Shown here: piece after piece, positions 56,801 to 64,000 of the stretch
Numbering within the stretch: the stretch's first letter is position 1
Layout of the letters: each line of letters starts with the position of its first letter
Source: Nemertoderma westbladi
Taxonomy: Eukaryota > Xenacoelomorpha > Nemertodermatida > Nemertodermatidae
Length of the DNA: 64,000 bases
Assembly: GCA_032718475.1 (NCBI GenBank)
Contig: JAUCBJ010008237.1
Location: 62,001-126,000, forward strand
Direction: 5' to 3'
Translations under genes and position numbers: made by a program
Notes under the pieces: model-generated
The model's input: the letters and a program-made list of their open reading frames with translations, nothing else
What the model was told of the DNA's origin: nothing
Database searches by the model: none

Positions 56801-58098
56801 GGGGTCTCTAGCACAGGAGTGGCTTTAGGAACGACAGGCCCAATTATTTCAGGCTCATCAACTATTGTAGGGAGTCCTTTGACCTGAATAATTTGTTCTG
56901 TGGGTTCTGTACTACCTAAGTCTGTGCTAGCTAGTTGTCTTCTAACCGCTGGGGGCAAATCAGGCAATTTGTGACGGTGAGATGTTTTTCTACGCCTGCT
57001 TAGACGAGATCTATTTCCTCCGCCTTCAGGATCGGTGGTCTCGCCTTCCTCCGATGATGTATATCCCTGGCGTTTGGGAGTAGATCCTCTCATCATCTGC
57101 ATGTGACTAGCAGTTAACTGTTTATTTATGTTGTCTTGCGTCTCTTGCAGATTTTCCAACTCTAGTTGGGTAGTCTCCTCAGACGCTCTCAGTTCTGCTT
57201 CTGCCACCGCTGCCTTTCTTTCTGCTTCTGCTGCTGCCGCTGCCTTTGCTGCTTCTGCTTCTGCCGCTGCCTTTGCTGCTTCTGCTTCTGCTTCTGCCGC
57301 TGCCTTTGCTGCTTCTGCTTCTGCCGCTGCCTTTGCTGCTTCTGCTTCTGCCGCCGTTACTGCTGCTGCCTTTCGGTCCTCTATCCGTTTTTTCTTTACT
57401 TGTTCTTCTTGGACTCTAACGAGGCGGAGTTTTTCATCAAATTTAGCTTGGTTTGCAGCTAACATTTCCGCATCGATTGCGTCCAACACAAGCTTGGTTC
57501 CTTCACTATTAGGGCGAAGTCCAGACAGTCGTCTCCTCAACTCTTCGTCTCCTATGAATCGCTGATAGTCTGACAGATAGATGTCAATGGCGTCTCTAGT
57601 TCGCGGCTTCTCTGCTGCTGTTAATTCGCTTTCCACTTCGCTTTCCACCTCGCTTTCCACCTCGCTTTCCACCTCGCTTTCCACTTGAGAAGAAGTGGCG
57701 TCGGTTGATTCTTCATAGGTTGGCCGCTCATCATAAACCGTATCCGCCATCTTCGCTCCGCATTCGGGCGTCCGCTCAACAGTATCCGAACTACTGGAGC
57801 TATCGGGCCGCTGAGAACTAGGTTCTTGGCTAGGAGGTTGCTGCTGTTTTATAGCTTCTTCTTGATCCCGCTTGACTTGGGCCCGAGTACCTATGGCAGA
57901 CCAACGGCGCTTCACTAACTTCGCAAAATGCGAAATCTTTTCTACCAACCTAGGTTCTGACACAACCACTGCAGGGGTTGCCCTTCTTACAGTATGAGGG
58001 GTTTCAGACCTCGGTCTGGGATTCTCTACACTTTGATCTGAGAAACAGGCTGTTGTTTCTAGGAGACTATCTGACAGAGTTTGCCTTGTGTCAGCCAT
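53899..58098 (-). CDS. BEL/Pao Gag-protease polyprotein, RT deleted in frame
   Basis: 1399 codons uninterrupted. The N-terminal part has VESE repeats (about 137-160) and an Ala/Glu/Lys coiled coil (about 243-303). A DUF1759-like Gag core starts near residue 620 (IVKFNGDEMKWLPFNEYY). Zinc knuckles lie near 930-985 (CALCDGPHRLSAC, CYNCLRSGHQRRTC, CAKCGAKHH). An aspartic protease of the A17/DUF1758 type has the active-site motif LLDSGSTG near 1097, and TRVGWYFTGP follows near 1230. Next to that, around residue 1283, comes WRHCLGTINPADIASRG, the end of the BEL RNase H region, so RT and most of RNase H (hundreds of residues in the family) are missing without breaking the frame. Compared with the plus-strand copy it also lacks about 170 Gag residues. 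It probably still makes virus-like particle protein. Confidence 0.92.
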   Translation of the reverse strand: MADTRQTLSDSLLETTACFSDQSVENPRPRSETPHTVRRATPAVVVSEPRLVEKISHFAKLVKRRWSAIGTRAQVKRDQEEAIKQQQPPSQEPSSQRPDSSSSSDTVERTPECGAKMADTVYDERPTYEESTDATSSQVESEVESEVESEVESEVESELTAAEKPRTRDAIDIYLSDYQRFIGDEELRRRLSGLRPNSEGTKLVLDAIDAEMLAANQAKFDEKLRLVRVQEEQVKKKRIEDRKAAAVTAAEAEAAKAAAEAEAAKAAAEAEAEAAKAAAEAEAAKAAAAAEAERKAAVAEAELRASEETTQLELENLQETQDNINKQLTASHMQMMRGSTPKRQGYTSSEEGETTDPEGGGNRSRLSRRRKTSHRHKLPDLPPAVRRQLASTDLGSTEPTEQIIQVKGLPTIVDEPEIIGPVVPKATPVLETPVLPELNSKFPLHSTTLPVPGRTVHENIPVLEAEREIKDLSPVVPRQPATMLATPASAVEWVEEGRRGMNLLLGQMQETVYQLKGTVREGRAELQEVQRSIALERDKLVNIQKGIPIPPVTLCQPVRSEVLHAQGVEPTRIYTASEVETPIANPIKGDYKPVVNDIPYRPDNDPRNLYTDNSILNNTMAQESFTRQMARTEARQAVKVGEIVKFNGDEMKWLPFNEYYRDSIQNSVLSNGEKLRVLIKCLEGPPKLMALKFIGHPEGLRQVWDTLNIRYGNKDNIAKYLYAKLVAPRNFLSSGIIEFSDEIQEICRQLDWLGKSHEYQSSMVIGAVVSTLPKGGVCTRWDKKVLYMNEQQRRSPTMADLMSFLDSEVKLQLIKQSREKTSENKVSEKPVSRRRVIPVCYTDDGESQASQEEDSGKDTAKSYYDNKTYKDVSKYKSRTSDRREQVTTTPPTSPKKIHGRKPEERTRVHQVTQGKVSNIKPKCALCDGPHRLSACAEFLKKSLVDRRAVLWNKRLCYNCLRSGHQRRTCYSDVKCAKCGAKHHILLHSEFERNNPSQVSEPELHVQFSDVNDTDQESEMEGFYTDEFSDANESCYLINTAVYRAFTYEKDTDNEFPPTTFDRQPSWKAPTSNVGIREFPVVQVRVHGPTKSYIVNTLLDSGSTGTFIDQELAEDIFAGQPKSQTKLNMSGIMQVWKSTITADYYEGALSTPQDKSGAQSIRSVKMVAIKNFATTQVEPYNWDEDESIQQLKIPRFQTDYPGVQILIGQNAHEALETLEKRPAQPQPLQTYAVRTRVGWYFTGPSRRTLKERLPQQQVYQVKEWEVESSDVDDPTEGTPYSSDNDDINSNVDQWRHCLGTINPADIASRGATPQELIDTPGWLGGSDFLSKEEEEWPPHLTTAEIRQAKGAEKVTQQLNRPASRLCLLERDRKLSGNYRRQDTLPTTTSLIRQISRDSIT

Positions 58099-60352
58099 GT
58101 TTGATTGTACAGTTGAATGCCTACTGCTATATTACAGTTAAAGCAAGTCTAGTAATTCAGTATCACTGTTAGCCTAATAATTAATTACCGATACTGCTAC
58201 TCAGTGTAGCGTGATATATATATAATATATTAGAATACCGGTATGCTTATAGTATATATATAAGTATTGTAAACTAGTTTTGTCACAGAATGCAGGTATA
58301 TAATTTTGGCACAAATATATATAAATATATAATAGGCCTATCGTGAATACCGGTATGCAGCTTACACTTATAGTATATAAGTATAATTCTGGACTAGAAT
58401 TAATTACAGAGTACCGGTATGATTTCAGCCTAATTTTATAGAATAAATATAATAAGCCTATTGTAAATACCGGTATGTCAATTATTTTAAAATAATTGAA
58501 TTTCTGAATGTTAGGGGTTACTTGGTTACTTTACTTACTTTATTACCGTTATTTGAGCAGCAGTCCAACTGATATTAAGACCTAAGTGTTGTATAACAGG
58601 CCTACTATTTTATTAATAGATTTAGTGGATTTATATGTACCCTTATGAGGGGTTTTGTTACAATATTGAAATAGATGTTACTATTTCTGGGGGGAGTCAC
58701 TACACAGAAGCTGTGCGCTCTCAGTGGAGTGCTACTTATTGGACACTAAAACAGATAATTCTAATTTACCTAAGTTACTTAATACTACAAATTACTTACG
58801 ATACGGGTGAGATTAAATCTCTAATTAAATACAACAAAAAATATTACGTACGAAATTTTAGGGTAATTTTACAGGAAGTCTACAAACCAGCCTAACAAAG
58901 GGTTAGAATTCTGGTTATTACAACGGACAGGGTACTACGGTATTTGAAAATAATAAGTAGTAGTAAATATATTGCACTGTCCAGATAGGAAAATACCACC
59001 GCCTGACGACCTATAGCCATATCGCTATAGGTACTACGTTATGTATCACGGAGTGTTCCTACCTAGAAGTTAATTACCGCGGACTACCAGATCCAACGTG
59101 CCTATTAACCACTTTACAACACAAATATACTGCCTACACACTAATTACTTTCGGAAAGCACTGTACACTAAACCCTAAATTAGGTACAAGTACTGGTACA
59201 ACAAATAATCAGTAGTTAAATATACTTGAACAGTTAAAAGAACCACGGCATCTGCTGGAGTGACCGAAGCACAAAGTCACCAGTCTTTACCTACGCCAAG
59301 CAGCCCGTGTAGTACCGGGGTTAATTTAACTATAACGGTATGTGTAACAAGCACAATTACTGTAGGAATAAACTTGGGGACATGAATGTTGCGAATAATC
59401 GCATAAACTCTGAATAATAAATATTACGCTACCCGTACAGAATACTCAAACAAAATACAAACCAAACGCTGGCAGACTACCACCAAGCCCAAATAAACTA
59501 CAGTATGTGCAGATTCCAAAATGGTTAGTTAGTATGCGTTCTAACACGGTAGTACGACTTATTCTTTAAGAGGGGATTGACCTTACAGCTCTGGCTGCCC
59601 CAACTTACTAACTGGCACTTTATCAGACAAACTCTACACACGCAGCAATCTCTTCAGACCTAATAATAGCTAGACAACAATCCAGCCTACAAAATATCTG
59701 AGTAATAACTATTACGGTACCTGAACAGACTACACAAACAAACACAGGCCAAAACGCTGGCAGAATACTGTCAAGCCTAAATAAACTACAGTATGTGCAG
59801 ATTCCAAAATGGTTAGTTAGTATGCATTCTAACACGGGAGTACGACTTATTCTTTAAGAGGGGATTGACCTTACAGCCCTGGCTGCCCCAACTTACTAAC
59901 TGGCACTTTATTGGACAAACTCCACACACGCCGCAATCTCTCCAGACTCAACAACAGTCAGACAACAGTTCAGCCTACAATTATCTGAACAATCTGAGCA
60001 GACTTACACGTCTTCAGCTCAATATTAACTTACATGTAAATAAAACCGACAGAAATAAGTAAAATCTCAATAAAAACCAGGGCGGCCGTTCCCTGATTAA
60101 GTATTAAGACCTACCGGTATACAATAATCAAAATCGAATAATACTAATGTACTTATATTGGAAGTACCGGTTAGGACAGTTGGGCCTACAGACCTACAGA
60201 AGTACCGGTTCTGGCAGTTGGACCTACGGACCTACAGCAGTACCGGTTCTGGCAGTTGGGCCTACTGACCTACAGAAGTACCGGTTCAGGTTTACCGGTC
60301 GACCGGTACTTTCAACTTTATTGCTTACTGCAATAAAGACAATAACTGTTAT
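58099..60352 (-). other. Leader of the minus-strand BEL element
   Basis: 2.25 kb between LTR and gag, matching the plus-strand element's leader at 9.1-11.0 kb. It carries a tandem duplication with period 288 bp (GTATGTGCAGATTCCAAAAT at 59503 and 59791) where the plus-strand copy has one unit, and three 38-bp units near 60177-60290 (CAGTTGG at 60177, 60215 and 60253) with TACCGGTT. No conserved ORF. Such leaders usually hold packaging signals. Confidence 0.75.
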
Positions 60353-61560
60353 TGTACGCGCTTTTGAAGACCTTTAGCAGTTTAACCTGCCAAAATTTAT
60401 ATGTCTTTTGGTTTATAAATAGACTTTAGAAATTGACAAATATTTAATACCAATAAACACAACATTAGCAGAAGCCAGCCTAGTGCGCGTCCATTCACCC
60501 ACTGGATATACCCGGGAGACTGGATTCTGAGGGCTTAGATTATTATTGCAGTGTAAGCTTACTGTATTATTCGATTGATCGTTAATAAATAATTTCTGAC
60601 TAATATTATTCACTTTCGGGAAATATTAACAGTTCCTTTAGGACGTGGCGCTCTATCTAGGTAAACAGAGATATGACTTATACTAATCACAACGGTAAGT
60701 CGGTAAGGCTTATGATTCACGTATGAGGCGCATTCTTTAGGAAATGCTTAGTTATCAGCCACAATCATGCACGCTACCGGTAACACACAATACTGCTCAC
60801 TAATTTGCCGACCGTCAATGAATTTTATCATATATAAAGAGAACAGCAACTGACTCATGTAGTGCTTATCAAATAGCATTAAATTCACTACAAACCACAA
60901 TACTATAAGTCGCAATCGCTATATGTAACCTGTCTCTCTAACCTGTAGTGTATCAAGAAAATTGGGAAATTTGGGTTCTTTATAGATGTTCTCCAAATAA
61001 TATTCAACCAACTGATACAAAATATGACAACAGTAAAAAGCATTAAGACGGTATGTTAAGTTATGATATGAACTGATAACAGTTATACGCTCTATAATCT
61101 TAAGCCTACTAATGTTTCTTCTAAAGTCTGAAACGAATTGACTCTAGAGCCGGTGTTCCTGGCCTAGATAGAAACAACACAACAGTAACAAAAACACTCT
61201 CTGACTCTAACACCGTTGCAGGTATCTTTTTACACAGAGAGGAATAGCTCTCATTGGCAGAACACCAGATTCCACAGGTTCCACGAATATCTAAATGCCG
61301 AACTATCAGGATTTTTGCAGCCCTTGGCCAACACACAAAATGAGTCACTCCGCTCGGTTGCCCTGGTTGCATACTCTGCTGCTATAGCTCTGGTTGGCCG
61401 ATAGAACATAGTAAAGAGCCCCTCGTATAACAAATCAGCCAATCAGCCGGTCGCTTTGCATCATTCGAGTTAGAGAGCTTTTTAGAGTATTCCAGCGCCT
61501 GGGGGGGGGAACTGGATTGCAAAGCAAAAGGGCCAGTTATATCCCACAGAAGCTTTTACA
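60353..61560 (-). repeat. 5' LTR of the minus-strand BEL element
   Basis: 1208 bp, nearly identical to 49540-50743 as described there. It would hold the promoter for the element. Its outer edge at 61560 is followed directly by the duplicated GGAAG and by LINE-D coding sequence. Confidence 0.95.
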
Positions 61561-61565
61561 GGAAG
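61561..61565. repeat. Right 5-bp target duplication of the BEL element
   Basis: GGAAG, the partner of 49535-49539. Confidence 0.85.
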
Positions 61566-62290
61566 GCTTGCATCAACAGACTCATTTAGCTACGCTGGGA
61601 ACAAAGTAACTACTATCATCAATTCCGAATACTTAGGTGTAATTTTCCAATCATCCCTTTAACGAACGTATAAAAGAAAAGCAGCAGCTTGGTCTAGTGG
61701 TGACATTACTGTGCTTCCGATTAGGGAGCCCGGGTTCGATCCCTAGATGGGGCAGCATTGTTTGGGCACAGTGCTTTAAATGCTGCAGCCTAGCCCAACC
61801 CCGGCTTTCATCCTTCAGTGGTCGATAAATGGGAACCAAGGCAACTTGGGAAACAGAGTGGAAGGGTTTACTGTGGAAGATCACCGATGGTGGTGAACAA
61901 GCATTCCTTGGCTTAACGAGCCTAAAAGATTCTCCCATAAAAGAAAAGATAAACACAGCTTTCGGTGATATGGGATCTTTAATAAAACTCCTCTGTATCA
62001 ACCGGTTTAAAAATATTTGAAATTAAAATTGCACCAATGGTCTTGTATGCGATTCGGCCCATATTTAACAGTGTATAATCTCAAAGATCTTTACAAAATT
62101 AAAGTGACATTTATCAAAAAACTACTCGGAGTCCATAAGTCAGCAATTCATATGATAAACTCAAAGGAGATTTCTAGAAGGATCGCCTGGAATATTTGGT
62201 GCAGACGTATTACTTAAAGAAGTACTGGAAATATAGAATGGACAGAGAAAACAAATTTGACATGGAGATCTATCAAACTGGCCCGGCGTT
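61566..62290 (+). mobile_element. LINE-D, right part (RT C-terminal region), carrying a SINE
   Basis: Continues the RT cut at 49539: FSYAGNKVTT and EYLGVIFQSS just right of the BEL element, then INTAFGDMGSLIK after the SINE, then LYKIKVTFIKKLLGVHKSA near 62078-62135 (typical of LINE RT C-terminal regions). Stops and frameshifts break it. The SINE 61682-61936 sits inside with exact duplications. This is a different LINE family from LINE-A/B/C. Confidence 0.75.
61682..61936 (+). mobile_element. tRNA-derived SINE, copy 2
   Basis: Second copy of the SINE at 24091-24353: A box TGGTCTAGTGG (61690-61700), B box GGGTTCGATCC (61732-61742), body ending CCTAAAAGATTCTCCC. It is flanked by an exact 12-bp duplication, ATAAAAGAAAAG, at 61670-61681 and 61937-61948. 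Copy 1 has a 5-bp duplication (AGGGC) just after its B-box region that is absent here. Confidence 0.95.
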
Positions 62291-62499
62291 CCGATCGATC
62301 GACGCTCTGATAGTCCTCGAACCAACAACACAACCGCCACATCATTACGAGAACAACTGTTCACGTGTTGCTCCACAAACCGTGCTGCGATTACTCACCT
62401 TTCCACGATCTGTCTTCTGAATGTATTATTCGCTTCTGTAGACGATCCGCGATCGACCGATACCACGTTTTAATCTGTTTAACTAATTGTTTTGCATTT

Positions 62500-62940
62500 A
62501 ATGGCAAACTTTAACAATAGACAGACGGTGTGTCTATTGGTTCACCGTTAGGTCCGACTTTTGCCAACGCATTTCTATCGCATCATGAAGTCGGTTGGCT
62601 CGATAATTGTCCAGTTGAAATTAAACCTTTATTTTACCGTCGCTACGTTGATGACACATTTTGGGTCTTTGACAGTGAGTCGTAAGCGGTTCTTCATATA
62701 CCCTATACTTCATATACCTATACTCTAAATATCCAAATATCAAGTTTACATGCGAAACTGAAAGAAATAGCTTTATATCCTTTCTTGATATTTTAATCAC
62801 TCAGAACAATAATAATTTCAGTTTCGATATAGAAGTTTATCATAAAACAACATATACAGGTCAATCAATATAATGAACTTTCATAGCTATTTACCTTTTC
62901 AATACAAGTTTGACCGCCTCTCTCAGTACTTTCATTGACT
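62500..62940 (+). pseudogene. Penelope-like element reverse transcriptase remnant
   Basis: From 62530 the frame reads VSIGSPLGPTFANAFLSHHE, then PLFYRRYVDDTFWVF with the catalytic YVDD at 62644-62655; an in-frame stop follows at about 62683. Further on, in other frames, come IKFTCETERNSF and FLDILITQNNNNFSF, then EVYHKTTYTGQSI and FHSYLPFQYKFDRLS. This block order is characteristic of Penelope-like RTs. The N-terminal part and any GIY-YIG endonuclease are missing. Such elements use an RT related to telomerase. Confidence 0.9.
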
Positions 62941-64000
62941 GACTGTGACGATCCAAAGCAAGACTTTAATAATTATTTAATAAATAATAATTGTGCTCCT
63001 TTAATTTAATGTTGTAATATCCATTACCATTAGTATATCCATTATAATTTATATAATTATTATTAACCATTATAATGGGGCGTATCTTTTCCTCTAAAAA
63101 TTGATAAATAGTTGCGCTTACAATTTTCCAATACATTCAAGTGGTTGAAGCCATTTGGTGTTTATACATATACATATAAACTTACATACATTCATATATC
63201 AATCGTTTTTTTGCCCACCTCTTAAGAACCTTTATTAAAATAAAGGTTCGTTATTGAGGAATGAGTGAGTATATGGATGGACGCTCCCCGGCCCGACCCG
63301 GGCGAGACGGAAATGTAGCGCCGAATATCGATGTGGTGCAGCAGCACCAAAGACCCGTTTTACTGTCGGTGTCTAGGAGTTTCTACCTATTTGGGTACAA
63401 CCAGCATTCCATCTTCAGCAGACATCTGAGATACCAAATAATTGTAAATATATAAATAATTGAATTTTGAAAATCTATTCGCATCAGCAACTCCTTTATT
63501 CTGGAGTGATGGGTTCACGCTGTCTGCTGCCAGGAACACATATGTTTTTCATAATAGATTGCTGGTTGCTTTCGATATCATGAAATCCAGATGTGTTTTC
63601 TAAATTTTTCACTTCAACGTGATTAACGCTCGCATTACTGCTTTCAGACAACCTAATGGGAACGATATGGAGTTTGGGTTTTCTGTGTAATAAGGTAATG
63701 ACACTTGTAAGTCTATGTATGAGTTTTATGCCGACCAATTTCAAACCCTATCGATTCAGACAGAAAATTCGACTGGGTACCATGTAGTTAACCATCCATC
63801 AATTATTGAATACGCAGATAACGGGTTCGAGAGATGCAATCGAAACTGGTAGCAACAGCAACAAGCTCACTATTCTTGGAATATAGTGTTGTATTTCAGT
63901 GACCCCCCTCCCCCCCCCCCCCCCCCCCCCTTTACCACCCCCTCAAAAAAAATAATAAAATTACAAATTTTCAAACCTTATTGAGATTACATGCAACTTA
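62941..64000. other. Non-coding right end of the window with a C21 tract
   Basis: No exon recognised; open frames at 63261-63455 and 63496-63744 have no known motif. A run of 21 C lies at 63910-63930. The left part could be non-coding remains of the Penelope-like copy. Confidence 0.35.

Larger units (their letters stand above)
49540..61560 (-). mobile_element. Complete young BEL/Pao-type LTR element, non-autonomous
   Basis: 12.0 kb on the minus strand: 5' LTR (61560-60353), leader (60352-58099), Gag-protease ORF (58098-53899), non-coding part (53898-52273), two small ORFs (52272-51973 and 51715-50822), a purine-poor to G-rich tract TTTTCTGGGAGCGG just before the 3' LTR, and 3' LTR (50743-49540). 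The target duplication is GGAAG. No RT palm or integrase motif is present, so it must have been mobilised by proteins from a relative. I found no canonical tRNA primer-binding site (TGG...) next to the 5' LTR. Confidence 0.92.

Noticed and set aside
57128-57565. Plus-strand Ala- and Cys-rich frames opposite the minus-strand gag
   Set aside because: Shadow frames of the coiled-coil repeat, as in the other BEL copy.

Overview
The window looks like AT-rich nuclear DNA of a marine invertebrate. Reasons are intron-split coding sequence, metazoan retroelement families (BEL/Pao LTR elements, RTE-like and CR1/L2-like LINEs, a Penelope-like element, piggyBac, tRNA-derived SINEs), a metazoan-type calreticulin, and a very frequent palindromic word TAGGCCTA. 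I lean towards an echinoderm or a related deuterostome, but the sequence alone does not prove it.

Left part (1-6.6 kb): non-coding DNA, a 41-bp minisatellite (2.03-3.31 kb), the 3' part of an intron-containing minus-strand gene found from splice sites (about 3.53-5.12 kb), whose predicted last exon is mostly a 21/27-bp minisatellite, and a diverged array of about 160-bp repeats. 6.6-16.7 kb is a nested stack: an old RTE-like LINE copy is cut by a plus-strand BEL/Pao element (LTR from 7905), which is itself cut by a younger, nearly full-length LINE copy with a 12-bp target duplication.

16.7-28.3 kb is a field of piggyBac-related DNA transposons: one decayed transposase-bearing copy (19.4-22.5 kb) and several deleted relatives sharing its ends, many carrying long poly-G or poly-C tracts. 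A tRNA-derived SINE, an array with a CACGTG-type site every 50 bp and a 92-bp spacerless palindrome lie among them. 28.3-39.6 kb is the least repeat-dense part and carries the one clearly intact host gene, a calreticulin with an uninterrupted 432-codon frame (30117-31415, minus). The rest of that stretch holds small inverted-repeat elements.

39.9-49.5 kb holds further RTE-like LINE copies, a CR1/L2-like LINE 5' half, a Penelope-like 3' end with a ribozyme-like motif, and a SINE with perfect target duplications. 49,540-61,560 is the most striking object: a complete, very young BEL/Pao-type LTR element on the minus strand. It has almost identical 1.2-kb LTRs and a 5-bp target duplication GGAAG. 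It keeps a 1399-codon Gag-protease frame, has lost reverse transcriptase and integrase, and carries an unrecognised zinc-knuckle ORF (plus a small companion ORF) where an env would sit. It landed inside another LINE, which also received a SINE; Penelope-like RT remnants follow to the right.

Apart from calreticulin and the spliced gene, nearly all coding potential belongs to mobile elements. How they work together is mostly a matter of parasitism: the defective BEL element would need RT and integrase from a relative, the SINEs need a LINE, and the deleted piggyBac copies need a transposase.
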